Notes under the pieces: model-generated
Databases searched by the model: none
What the model was told of the DNA's origin: nothing
The model's input: only the letters and a program-made list of their open reading frames with translations
Translations under genes and position numbers: made by a program
Assembly (NCBI GenBank): GCA_029259945.1
Contig: JAJDEF010000022.1
Span: 310,001 to 374,000, forward strand
Direction of reading: 5' to 3'
From: Planctomycetota bacterium
GTDB lineage: Bacteria; Planctomycetota; Planctomycetia; Pirellulales; Lacipirellulaceae
DNA: 64,000 bases
Part shown: positions 8,057 to 15,665 of the stretch, piece by piece
Layout: each line of letters opens with the position of its first letter
Numbering within the stretch: the first letter of the stretch is position 1

Positions 8057-8249
8057 TTTGGCCAAAGGCCTCACTTCACCGTAGCCTGGGGCAACGCCCC
8101 AGGTCTGAATATGTTCCACGCATTTTCGGCTGAAAGCCGTATTCACTTGTGCTTAAGGTGAATATGGCCTTTAGCCAAAAAACACATCTACCTTTTGATT
8201 CCTAGGGCGTTGCCCCAGGCTACGTTGAGAATGGCCTTCGGCCAATAAA
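8057..8249. repeat. Composite palindromic repeat upstream of ppdK
   Basis: A 23-bp unit, itself a palindrome, at 8081-8103 (GTAGCCTGGGGCAACGCCCC) is repeated inverted at 8201-8223 with one mismatch. Outside and between are shorter hairpins built on TTGGCC/GGCCAA (8057-8071 and about 8232-8249) and GGCTGAAAGCC. The whole can fold as a cruciform of about 190 nt. The 458-nt gap 8007-8465 holds this and no gene. Confidence 0.75.
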
Positions 8250-8465
8250 CAAGGGACAACTGGCTCACCACCTCGCTTGCCGCCATCTTGACGAACACCT
8301 GTTTGCCCGGTAGCCTGAGTGGTTCGATTTCTCTGCCAAGACGGTACCCTCTCCCCCCTTTCTTCCGAAATCGACCGTCGCAGGGGCCTACGCAGGGATT
8401 CAATTCGCAAACAAACCGAAACCGCGATTTTTCCGCGACATATAAAAACTAAGGATTAACTCACA

Positions 8466-11126
8466 ATGGCTAAGAAAGCTTCCCGTGCTCCCAAAATGAC
8501 CTACTACTTCGGCAGCACCAAAACCGAAGGCAACGGCAAACAAAAACAGCTTCTCGGCGGCAAGGGTGCCAATCTGGCCGAAATGACCAGCATCGGCCTG
8601 CCCGTCCCTCCCGGCTTCACCATCACCACCGAAGTCTGCGACCTCTACTACAAAAGCAAAGAAAAGCTCCCGACCGGCCTGATGGATGCCGTCAACAAAA
8701 ACATCAAGATGCTCGAAAAAGAGCTTGGCAAAAAGTTCGGCAACAACAAATCGCCGCTTTTGGTCTCGGTCCGCTCTGGGGCAGCCGTCTCGATGCCCGG
8801 CATGATGAACACCATCCTCAATCTGGGCCTCAACGACGAATCGGTCGTCGGTCTTGCAAACGCCACCGGCAACGAACGTTTTGCCTACGACGCCTACCGC
8901 CGACTCATCAACATGTATGGCGACGTCGTTTGTGGAGTCGAACACGCCTACTTCGAACATGCGTTCGATATGATCAAAAAGAAGTACCGGGCCGCCCAAG
9001 ACAACGATGTCCCTGTCGAAGGCATGGTCGAGCTTTGCCAAGTTTACAAAAGAGTGTTCAAAAAACACTTCGGCAAACCCTTCCCCCAAGACCCTATCAA
9101 GCAACTGGAACTCGCCGTCGAGGCCGTCTTCAAAAGTTGGATGCAATCACGAGCCATCCGATACCGACAGGTAGAAAACATCACCGGCCTGCTCGGCACG
9201 GCAGTCAACGTCCAGTCGATGGTCTTCGGCAACATGGGCGACGACTCAGGCACCGGCGTCGCCTTCACCCGCGACCCCTCGACCGGCCAAAACAAGTTCT
9301 ACGGCGAATTCTTAATCAACGCTCAGGGCGAAGATGTAGTCGCTGGCATCCGCACTCCACAACCGGTCGAAAAAATGACCAAGTGGAACAAAAAAATCTA
9401 CACCCAGTTGCTCAAAATTAAAGACAAACTCGAAAAACACTATCGCGACGTGCAAGACATCGAGTTCACCATCGAAAAAAACAAGCTCTACATGTTGCAA
9501 ACCCGCAACGGGAAACGCACCGGAGCCGCAGCCGTAAAAATCGCCTGCGACATGGTCAAAGAAAAGCTGATTTCCGAAAAAGATGCCCTGCTACGAATCC
9601 CCGCTGGCGACCTCACGCAGCTACTCCTCCCCAGCTTTAGCCCCGCTGGCAAGAAGGCAGCCACGGTTCTCACTCGCGGCCTACCCGCCTCGCCAGGAGC
9701 CGCCTCAGGAAAACCCGCCTTCACCGCTGCCGAAGCGGTCGAACGCACTCAAGCCGGCGAGAAAGTTCTGCTCGTCCGAAAAGAAACCAACCCCGAAGAC
9801 ATCGACGGCATGCACTCTGCTGCCGGCATCCTCACCAGCACAGGCGGCATGACCAGTCACGCCGCCGTGGTTGCCCGAGGTTGGGGACGCTGTTGTGTCG
9901 CTGGAGCTGGCGAAATTCAAATCAACGCCAAAACCCGAAAAATCAAGATCGGCAACAAAACCTTTTCGCACAAAGACGTCCTCTCCATCGATGGCTCGAC
10001 CGGCGAAGTCATGGCTGGCGAAGTCGCCACCCAAACTCCCAAGCTCTCGAGCGACTTCAACAAAATCATGACCTGGAGCGACAAACATCGAAAAATGAAA
10101 GTGCGTACCAACGCCGATACCCCCGCCGACGCCAAACGGGCCCGTGATTTCGGTGCCCAAGGCATTGGCCTCTGCCGCACCGAGCACATGTTTTTCGAAG
10201 GCGATCGCATCATGGCGATGCGAGAGATGATCCTCGCCGAAAACCTCGAAGATCGCAAAGAATCACTCAAAAAGCTGCTGCCACTACAACGAAAAGACTT
10301 CGTCGGCATCTTCACCGCGATGAAGGGCTTGCCCGTCACCATCCGGTTGCTCGATCCGCCCCTGCACGAATTTCTTCCGCACGACGACAAAAGTCAGGCC
10401 GAAATGGCCAGCCGCATGGGCGTCAAACGATCGACGGTTAAAAACCGCGTCCAAGCCCTCCACGAAATGAACCCCATGCTCGGCCACCGTGGTTGTCGAC
10501 TCGCCGTCACCTATCCCGAAATCCTTGACATGCAGGTCACCGCAATCGCCGAAGCCGTCATTGCTTGCAAAGGGAAAAAAGTCGACACCCAAGCAGAAAT
10601 CATGATCCCACTCGTGGGCACAGCGCGCGAGCTAGAACTACTCAGCGAACGTGCCCGCAACGTTATCGAAACGGTAAAAGAAGCCAAAAAATATCGCGGC
10701 AAGTTGAATATCTTGATCGGCACGATGATCGAGATTCCCCGTGCGGCTCTCACCGCCGACGAAGTCTGCGTCTCTGCCGACTTCTTCAGCTTTGGCACCA
10801 ACGACCTCACCCAAATGACCTTCGGCTATAGCCGCGACGACATCAACACGTTTTTGCCCGACTACCTCAACGAAGAAATCCTTCCTCGCGACCCCTTCGA
10901 ATCGCTCGACACCTCAGGCGTCGGCCAACTGGTTGCAATGGGCGTGAAGAAGGGCCGCTCGGTAAAAAGCAATCTCAAGTGCGGCATCTGCGGCGAGCAT
11001 GGTGGCGACCCCGACTCGATCCAATTCTGCCACGAAGTCGGGCTCGACTACGTTTCGTGCAGCCCCTTCCGCGTGCCCATTGCTCGCCTCGCTGCTGCCC
11101 AAGCCGCTCTTAGCAACGGCAAATAG
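8466..11126 (+). CDS. ppdK: Pyruvate, phosphate dikinase
   Basis: An 886-residue enzyme interconverting pyruvate + ATP + Pi and PEP + AMP + PPi. All three domains are present. The N-terminal ATP-grasp domain has SVRSGAAVSMPGMMNT around 101-116. The phosphohistidine swivel domain has GGMTSHAAVVARGWGR with catalytic His465. The C-terminal TIM barrel has GLCRTEHMFF, FFSFGTNDLTQM and GICGEHGGDP carrying the catalytic Cys. Length matches bacterial PPDK (about 880). AAGGA at 8451-8455 is the likely ribosome binding site. In bacteria with PPi-linked glycolysis PPDK yields extra ATP under low oxygen, which would fit the nearby oxygen-sensing genes, but no sigma-54 promoter is visible upstream. The codon bias is strong and uniform, suggesting high expression. 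Confidence 0.97.
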   Translation: MAKKASRAPKMTYYFGSTKTEGNGKQKQLLGGKGANLAEMTSIGLPVPPGFTITTEVCDLYYKSKEKLPTGLMDAVNKNIKMLEKELGKKFGNNKSPLLVSVRSGAAVSMPGMMNTILNLGLNDESVVGLANATGNERFAYDAYRRLINMYGDVVCGVEHAYFEHAFDMIKKKYRAAQDNDVPVEGMVELCQVYKRVFKKHFGKPFPQDPIKQLELAVEAVFKSWMQSRAIRYRQVENITGLLGTAVNVQSMVFGNMGDDSGTGVAFTRDPSTGQNKFYGEFLINAQGEDVVAGIRTPQPVEKMTKWNKKIYTQLLKIKDKLEKHYRDVQDIEFTIEKNKLYMLQTRNGKRTGAAAVKIACDMVKEKLISEKDALLRIPAGDLTQLLLPSFSPAGKKAATVLTRGLPASPGAASGKPAFTAAEAVERTQAGEKVLLVRKETNPEDIDGMHSAAGILTSTGGMTSHAAVVARGWGRCCVAGAGEIQINAKTRKIKIGNKTFSHKDVLSIDGSTGEVMAGEVATQTPKLSSDFNKIMTWSDKHRKMKVRTNADTPADAKRARDFGAQGIGLCRTEHMFFEGDRIMAMREMILAENLEDRKESLKKLLPLQRKDFVGIFTAMKGLPVTIRLLDPPLHEFLPHDDKSQAEMASRMGVKRSTVKNRVQALHEMNPMLGHRGCRLAVTYPEILDMQVTAIAEAVIACKGKKVDTQAEIMIPLVGTARELELLSERARNVIETVKEAKKYRGKLNILIGTMIEIPRAALTADEVCVSADFFSFGTNDLTQMTFGYSRDDINTFLPDYLNEEILPRDPFESLDTSGVGQLVAMGVKKGRSVKSNLKCGICGEHGGDPDSIQFCHEVGLDYVSCSPFRVPIARLAAAQAALSNGK

Positions 11127-11152
11127 AGCACGCGAAAAAGACGACCCCATCA

Positions 11153-11187
11153 CAAAAAACGGTGCCCCACCAAGGCACCGTTTTTTT
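11153..11187 (+). terminator. Intrinsic terminator of ppdK
   Basis: An 8-bp stem, ACGGTGCC (11159-11166) with GGCACCGT (11174-11181), has a 7-nt loop and a T7 tract, with A6 on the 5' side. It lies 32 nt after the ppdK stop. The A-run could let it work on the opposite strand for the convergent hemerythrin gene. Confidence 0.93.
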
Positions 11188-11225
11188 CATGCACCTACCC
11201 CAAATCCCTACCGCCCCAGTGGGCG

Positions 11226-11672
11226 TCAGTCCATGCTCCCAATATCACGCGTATAAGCCTCTTGAAGTAAATCAATTTCCGCCCGCTCATGGGTCAACAA
11301 TCCACGACGTAATTGCTCAAATCTCGCAGCCAACGCCGGCACTTCGGCATCGTTCGCAAAAGCACCTCTCGCCATCTTTACCAACTCATGCGAGTTCTCT
11401 AAAAACCCCATGTGCTCTTCGAGCAAAACCTCTGCCCGTCCCGCTAAACGGGGTGCCTTCCGGATCACTCCCGCAAAGTATCCCCCCTTTTCCTCCAACT
11501 CAAAATGCATCTCTAAATGGGCAGCCAACGAGTTCAGCAGCGAAAACAAATTCCGAGTGACCTTCAGCTCCGATTCAAACCGGTTGTGAATCGTCTCAAC
11601 GAGCGCTTCGATCTGAACATGCTGTTGAGCAACCGTTTTATTCAAGCCACCGCTATGATCAGTTCCAATCAT
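11226..11672 (-). CDS. Hemerythrin (HHE)-domain protein
   Basis: A 148-residue all-helical protein with the spaced metal ligands of bacterial hemerythrin-like domains: His18, the HLEMHFELE segment (His52, His56, Glu60), His87 in EEHMGFLE, and HERAEID near 128-134. Such domains hold a di-iron site that binds O2 or senses oxygen or nitrosative stress. The start is fixed at ATG 11672: GGAG stands 8 nt upstream, and an in-frame extension to 11729 would be translated from a sigma-54 promoter. The gene follows the globin-coupled sigma-54 activator on the same strand, separated by a tandem repeat. Its own -24/-12 promoter makes it the most likely direct target of that activator. Confidence 0.88.
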   Translation of the reverse strand: MIGTDHSGGLNKTVAQQHVQIEALVETIHNRFESELKVTRNLFSLLNSLAAHLEMHFELEEKGGYFAGVIRKAPRLAGRAEVLLEEHMGFLENSHELVKMARGAFANDAEVPALAARFEQLRRGLLTHERAEIDLLQEAYTRDIGSMD

Positions 11673-11712
11673 GACAAATTCTCCGAGAGTAGGGGTCTGC
11701 ACAGATGTGACG

Positions 11713-11729
11713 GGCAAAAACAGTGCCAA
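11713..11729 (-). promoter_or_regulatory. Sigma-54 (-24/-12) promoter of the hemerythrin gene
   Basis: On the minus strand TTGGCACTGTTTTTGCC matches the RpoN consensus TGGCAC-N5-TTGC. The GG and GC dinucleotides are exactly 12 nt apart. The transcript would start near 11702, leaving about 30 nt before the ATG with its Shine-Dalgarno. Confidence 0.8.
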
Positions 11730-11794
11730 TCACCTCGAAGAACGCTCAACGTTACTTTTCCAGGCCTCTAGCCCCCTCACGCAGCGCGCCAATT

Positions 11795-11823
11795 CGCACA
11801 CCACCTGCCCCGAAACGCACACC
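11795..11823. promoter_or_regulatory. Two direct CGCACACC motifs at enhancer distance
   Basis: CGCACACC occurs at 11795-11802 and 11816-11823, 21 bp apart (two helical turns) and about 65-95 nt upstream of the -24 element. The same CGCACA half-site forms palindromes in the other intergenic region of this cluster (13495-13526). They are candidate upstream activator sites for the sigma-54 activator. Confidence 0.4.
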
Positions 11824-11843
11824 CCAGCCACCACGCATTTCGT

Positions 11844-11913
11844 CATTCGTCATTCGTCATTCGTCATTCGTCATTCGTCATTCGTCATTCGTCATTCGTC
11901 ATTCGTCATTCGT
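11844..11913. repeat. Ten tandem copies of the heptamer CATTCGT
   Basis: Ten perfect 7-bp units, with degenerate half-units on each side (CATTTCGT before, CATTTCC after). The proximal units form the last codons and the TGA stop of the sigma-54 activator gene. The rest lies between that gene and the hemerythrin promoter. A pure heptamer array is prone to slippage. Confidence 0.97.
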
Positions 11914-13386
11914 CATTTCCTCCCCATACGCAATCGCGTGCTTTTCAAGCAATCGATAAAGGGCCCGTCGGCTAATGCCCAAAGCCCTCGCTGTCCGCGC
12001 TTTGTTCCCATGAAATCGTTGAAACGTGTCAAAAATATGATGACGATTCACCGAATCGAGATTCGTCCCTCCGCCAGCCGAACGCTTGGCCACCTCCTGG
12101 CTATGCCGCAATAACTCGGGCGGTAGATTCTTTGCCAGCAACGTATCTTCTTCCGCCAACACTTTCGCTCGATCCACGGCATTGCGAAGCTGCCGCACGT
12201 TGCCGGGCCAACTGTAATCCTCCATCACCTTCAAAAACGATTCGTCCCATTGCCACTCGTCCGAGGCAAAATGCTCGAGCAGCAGCCGAACATCCCCACT
12301 TCGTTCGCGCAGAGGTGGCAACAAAATCGTCAGCACATTGATTCGATAAAACAAATCCTCGCGAAACTCCCCGTGGCTAACGGCCTCGCTCAAATCTCGA
12401 TTCGTCGCCGCCAACAAACGAACATTCACCTGACGTTCCTTCACCGAGCCCACACGACGCAGCGAGCCATCCTCCAATACCCGTAGCAATTTCGCCTGCA
12501 ATCCACCGGCGAGTTCACCAATCTCGTCAATAAACAAAGTTCCGCCATCGGCCACCTCAAACAGCCCCGGCTTGCTCGCCACGGCCCCGGTAAACGCGCC
12601 TTTTTCATGCCCAAACAGTTCGCTTTCCAGCAAAGCTTCGGGCAACGCGGCGCAATTCACCACCACCATCGGCTTATCCGAAAATTGGCTCATTCGATGC
12701 AAAGCTTTGGCAACCAGCTCTTTGCCCGTACCACTCTCGCCTTGAATCAAAATCGGCTTGTCGGTGGCCCCCGTTCGTTCGATCAGCCGATAAACCTCCT
12801 GCATGGCCTCCGATTCGCCGACAATCTCGGCGGTCGTTTGCTCGCGTTCCAGCGCCACCCGCAATTGCAGGTTTTCTTTGCTCAAACTCTCATGGCGAGC
12901 CAAATACTCCGCCTGATAAGCATCCTCGATAATCGCGAGATCCAGGTCCAACAGCCGGTTCATCGACGCCAACGTCCGCATCAAATCTTCTGCCGAACCC
13001 GTCCAAGTCGAAGAAACCTGTTCGCAAAGGCCAGTTCGCAACCTCGACATCGCTGCGTTGGTATAGACCTGATCTAAACCTATGATTACATGCCGACGCC
13101 CGATGCTGCTACGCATCGACACATAGTCACTGTCGTAGGGCCCCGTGAGCAACTGCCGCAACCATTGCCGCAGCGTCACCTTCAGACGGGCAATCTGCTC
13201 TTGCCCACCCGTAATCACCTGCGCCGCCTGTGGATGCCGCTGAATCTCTTCGTAAAAATCGTCGATCAGCAAATCCGCACGTTCCAGCAACACCTCCCGC
13301 ACGGCTGCGACCCGCTGCCGATCACCGTCGGTCCAACCGACGTACCGTTGCAATTCAACGTATTTTTGCCCTAATTCCAACGACAT
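11899..13386 (-). CDS. Globin-coupled sigma-54-dependent transcriptional activator (bEBP)
   Basis: A 495-residue regulator in three parts. Residues about 5-165 match the globin-coupled sensor/protoglobin fold of Hem[12 protein letters not shown] with Tyr45 at the distal position, [12 protein letters not shown], and [12 protein letters not shown] with His99 aligned to the proximal haem ligand. Residues 187-415 are a full AAA+ sigma-54 activator domain: Walker A GESGTGKE (216-223), GAFTGA (263-268), Walker B GGTLFIDE (281-288), and R-fingers in the ATNRDL...[11 protein letters not shown] region. Residues 447-485 are a Fis-type helix-turn-helix. The GAFTGA loop is intact, so sigma-54 contact is expected. 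Haem-bound O2, NO or CO is the likely signal. GGAGGA lies before ATG 13386. The C-terminal residues EEMTNDE are encoded by the start of the heptamer repeat. It is divergent from the BON-CBS genes. Confidence 0.93.
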   Translation of the reverse strand: MSLELGQKYVELQRYVGWTDGDRQRVAAVREVLLERADLLIDDFYEEIQRHPQAAQVITGGQEQIARLKVTLRQWLRQLLTGPYDSDYVSMRSSIGRRHVIIGLDQVYTNAAMSRLRTGLCEQVSSTWTGSAEDLMRTLASMNRLLDLDLAIIEDAYQAEYLARHESLSKENLQLRVALEREQTTAEIVGESEAMQEVYRLIERTGATDKPILIQGESGTGKELVAKALHRMSQFSDKPMVVVNCAALPEALLESELFGHEKGAFTGAVASKPGLFEVADGGTLFIDEIGELAGGLQAKLLRVLEDGSLRRVGSVKERQVNVRLLAATNRDLSEAVSHGEFREDLFYRINVLTILLPPLRERSGDVRLLLEHFASDEWQWDESFLKVMEDYSWPGNVRQLRNAVDRAKVLAEEDTLLAKNLPPELLRHSQEVAKRSAGGGTNLDSVNRHHIFDTFQRFHGNKARTARALGISRRALYRLLEKHAIAYGEEMTNDE

Positions 13387-13494
13387 AAAACAGCGTCTCC
13401 TCCAAACAGAACTTCTACCCCATTTCTACCACGATTTGCATGCCTACCCAACCGTCTTACGTTAAGCCTAGGCGTACAACACTCCTATTTCACC

Positions 13495-13526
13495 GTGCGA
13501 ATGCACACACTGTGCGATGCCGCACA
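13495..13526. promoter_or_regulatory. Two palindromes, candidate activator binding sites
   Basis: GTGCGAATGCAC (13495-13506) and TGTGCG-ATGC-CGCACA (13511-13526) are inverted repeats placed 52-85 nt upstream of the -24 element at 13580. That is the usual place for Fis-type activator sites. The CGCACA half-site is shared with the hemerythrin upstream region. Confidence 0.5.
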
Positions 13527-13577
13527 CGCGATTTGACACCAATTTTCACAAAACCCTTTCCTCCGCACTTCCTACAG

Positions 13578-13594
13578 TTGGCCCACGATTTGCA
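13578..13594 (+). promoter_or_regulatory. Sigma-54 (-24/-12) promoter of the BON-CBS genes
   Basis: TTGGCCCACGATTTGCA contains GG at 13580-13581 and GC at 13592-13593, exactly 12 nt apart, matching TGGC-N8-TTGC. The start would be near 13605, about 44 nt before the GTG start at 13649. Confidence 0.75.
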
Positions 13595-13648
13595 CCTCTT
13601 TCTCTCACCGAAAGGCACTTGTCGACCTTTTTCCGGAGGGATCCCGTC

Positions 13649-13972
13649 GTGCAATCTACAAAAACCAAGACATGCTCCACTACTCCCAAGCTGCTGACCT
13701 TCGATGTCGGTTCCGGGGTTCTAGGTCGAGCCTGTGGCGAGCTTAGCCAACACGACCATTTTCGCTATCACCTCGACTCCATCTTTATCGATTACCAAAA
13801 AGGACGCCTCATCATCACAGGTCGGCTCCCCTCGTTCTACCTCAAGCAGATGCTGCAAACCGTGCTACGCACTTTGCCCGAGGTCCAACAAATCGACAAT
13901 CGCGTCGATGTCGTTTCGAGCCGTGGCCTCAGCAGCATCCCACGCCCCGCAGAAAGGAGCAGCATGCAATGA
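13649..13972 (+). CDS. BON-domain protein
   Basis: 107 residues read from GTG 13649, chosen because GGAGGG (13635-13640) is 8 nt upstream and the sequence before it is the sigma-54 promoter. Residues about 40-92 (YHLDSIFIDYQKGRLIITG...VQQIDNRVDVV) have the alternating beta-alpha-beta pattern and hydrophobic spacing of a BON (OsmY/nodulation) domain. BON domains bind membranes or small ligands and often occur with CBS domains. There is no signal peptide. The stop overlaps the start of the next gene (ATGA), so the two are translationally coupled. Confidence 0.75.
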   Translation: MQSTKTKTCSTTPKLLTFDVGSGVLGRACGELSQHDHFRYHLDSIFIDYQKGRLIITGRLPSFYLKQMLQTVLRTLPEVQQIDNRVDVVSSRGLSSIPRPAERSSMQ

Positions 13973-14466
13973 ATACCGTCCATCAACAATTACGCCATCT
14001 GAAAGCAGAAGACATTATGTCACGCGATGTGGTCGTCGTGACGACCAACAGCACCATGGCAGAAGCTGCCGACCTTCTCAGCAAACATCAGATTAGTGGC
14101 GCCCCAGTTATCGACGAGCTCGGCCGTTGCGTCGGAGTTCTCAGCGGAACTGACTACGTCCACAGCAAAGCCGGTCACCTCGATTCCAACATCGACCATC
14201 CGCTCACCAAGGCAGGTTGCTACCAAATCGAAGATGTCCAACACGATCTTGTGCGACGACACATGACCCCTGCCGTGCAAACGGTCGATCAAAAGTGCTC
14301 CTTACTTCAGGCGGCCCGCTGCATGTGTGGCGAACATTTGCATCGCCTTATTGTGATCGACGAGAGCGGCGCGCCGGTGGGCATTATCACCAGCCTCGAC
14401 CTAGTTGCCGCCACAATTGCCGCCGCAGACGAAGAGGAATTCACCCAAGTTCGACACCCAAAATGA
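13969..14466 (+). CDS. CBS-domain pair protein
   Basis: 165 residues forming two CBS motifs (about 14-66 and 91-152), recognisable by DIMSRDVVVVTTNSTMAEAA...GAPVIDELGRCVGVLSGTD and MTPAVQTVDQ...RLIVIDESGAPVGIITSLD. CBS pairs bind adenosine nucleotides and report energy state. No catalytic domain is attached. It is coupled to the BON gene by a 4-nt overlap and shares its sigma-54 promoter. A module of BON, CBS and nearby UspA resembles stress or dormancy gene sets induced by low oxygen in other bacteria (comparison from general knowledge). Confidence 0.9.
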   Translation: MNTVHQQLRHLKAEDIMSRDVVVVTTNSTMAEAADLLSKHQISGAPVIDELGRCVGVLSGTDYVHSKAGHLDSNIDHPLTKAGCYQIEDVQHDLVRRHMTPAVQTVDQKCSLLQAARCMCGEHLHRLIVIDESGAPVGIITSLDLVAATIAAADEEEFTQVRHPK

Positions 14467-14529
14467 CGTGATCTTGTTACAATAAAGAAGGAGAGTCTGC
14501 GAAAACGAACCGCGAAAGGAGCCACTGTC

Positions 14530-14967
14530 ATGACCACCTTAAAATACAATTCAGTACTCGTCCCGAGCGATTTCTCTGATCTGGCTCACAATGCCATCGA
14601 TACTGCCTTGTCGCTTACTGGCGACACCAGCCGACTCACCGTCATCCACGTGGCACCACCACTCAACACGCTCTCGGTCGGCGATCCAGCCGTGGCTTGG
14701 CAAGCCGTTAACGACGAAACGCGTAGCGAACATCTCCGCCACGAGTTCGATAGACAGTTTCGCGACGAAAAATACAACGGGCTGACTTTCGTCGTCGTCT
14801 TTGGTAATCCTGCGGACGAAATCACACGCTATGCCGAAGCAAACAAGGTCGACTTCATCGTACTACCCTCGCACGGCCGAACAGGCCTCACCCGCCTAAT
14901 GATCGGCTCGGTCGCCGAACGCGTAGTCCGCCTAGCTCACTGCCCTGTGCTAGTCCTACGAAATTAG
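14530..14967 (+). CDS. Universal stress protein, UspA family
   Basis: A 145-residue single-domain UspA protein. The N-terminal strand SVLVPSDFSDLAHNAI and the C-terminal ATP-binding signature GRTGLTRLMIGSVAERV (G-2x-G-9x-GS) followed by CPVLVLR show an ATP-binding member. AAAGGAG at 14515-14521 is a strong ribosome binding site, 8 nt from the ATG. A TACAAT at 14477-14482 could be a -10 box for a separate promoter; otherwise it is read through from the CBS gene 63 nt upstream. Likely part of the same stress response. Confidence 0.93.
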   Translation: MTTLKYNSVLVPSDFSDLAHNAIDTALSLTGDTSRLTVIHVAPPLNTLSVGDPAVAWQAVNDETRSEHLRHEFDRQFRDEKYNGLTFVVVFGNPADEITRYAEANKVDFIVLPSHGRTGLTRLMIGSVAERVVRLAHCPVLVLRN

Positions 14968-15098
14968 AAACAAGAAACTCTCTGCTGCAGGGGCTTGCAG
15001 AAGCGTTGGTGGACTGCCATCCTAGTTTATTCTGGTTAGTCCTGTCAGAAATGTCACCCCTCCCCATAATTCCCTACCTCCATTGAGAGATTCTGGTC

Positions 15099-15536
15099 AT
15101 GAAAGTTGCCAAGTTTACTACGAACAAAGGCGAATTCAGCATCGAACTATTCGACGACAAAACGCCAAAAACGGTTGCGAACTTCGAAAAACTCGCCGGC
15201 AACGGTTTTTACGATGGTTTGGCTTTCCATCGGGTCATCGAAAATTTCATGGTCCAGGGCGGCTGCCCCCAAGGCACCGGCACCGGTGGCCCTGGCTACA
15301 CCTTTGAAGACGAATTTCATCCCGAACTGAAGCACGATTCCGCTGGGATTCTTTCGATGGCCAACGCGGGTCCGAATACCAACGGGTCGCAGTTCTTCAT
15401 CACCCACGGCCCACAGCCGCATCTCGATGGCATGCACACGGTCTTTGGCCGCGTTCTCGACGATGGTCAAACGGTGGTCAACACGATTGTCCAAGGCGAT
15501 ACCATCGAAAAACTTGTCGTCGCGGATAAAGCTTAG
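15099..15536 (+). CDS. Peptidyl-prolyl cis-trans isomerase, cyclophilin type
   Basis: A 145-residue cytoplasmic cyclophilin with the core catalytic segments [37 protein letters not shown] and the Arg/Phe/Gln/His residues within them. It catalyses proline isomerisation during protein folding. No signal peptide is present, unlike PpiA. The start is ATG 15099, with only weak GAGAG upstream. It stands between the uspA gene (131 nt) and the ABC-F gene (129 nt). Confidence 0.95.
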   Translation: MKVAKFTTNKGEFSIELFDDKTPKTVANFEKLAGNGFYDGLAFHRVIENFMVQGGCPQGTGTGGPGYTFEDEFHPELKHDSAGILSMANAGPNTNGSQFFITHGPQPHLDGMHTVFGRVLDDGQTVVNTIVQGDTIEKLVVADKA

Positions 15537-15610
15537 AGCTAATGGCTCAGGGAAGAGAGCTAGAAGAAAAATTGGCTCTTGGCTTTCCGCTCTGGGCTCT
15601 CTACCTGCGA
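15533..15610. repeat. Second copy of the GCTTTCCGCTCT inverted-repeat family
   Basis: GGCTCAGGGAAGAGAGC on the left faces GCTCTTGGCTTTCCGCTCTG (about 15576-15595) and GGGCTCTCT on the right. The right arm shares its core with 5413-5435. After it comes the phrase CTGCGTTCATCTGTGG (about 15612-15627), a text-like sequence also recognisable in degenerate form elsewhere in the window. Confidence 0.6.
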
Positions 15611-15665
15611 TCTGCGTTCATCTGTGGTTTTTTAAAGAGCTTTATCGCTCGGTATCGCTGACAGC

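Noticed and set aside
8400..9146. A 248-codon open frame opposite the start of ppdK
   Set aside because: It mirrors the strongly biased codons of ppdK, has no family signature, and ppdK itself is certain.
11673..11729. N-terminal extension of the hemerythrin to TTG 11729
   Set aside because: The added codons are the sigma-54 promoter, and a good Shine-Dalgarno precedes ATG 11672.
11844..11913. CRISPR-like array
   Set aside because: Units are 7 bp with no spacers; it is a simple tandem repeat.
13429..13440. Second CCACGATTTGCA resembling a -12 element
   Set aside because: No GG is found 12 nt upstream of its GC, so it lacks the -24 half.
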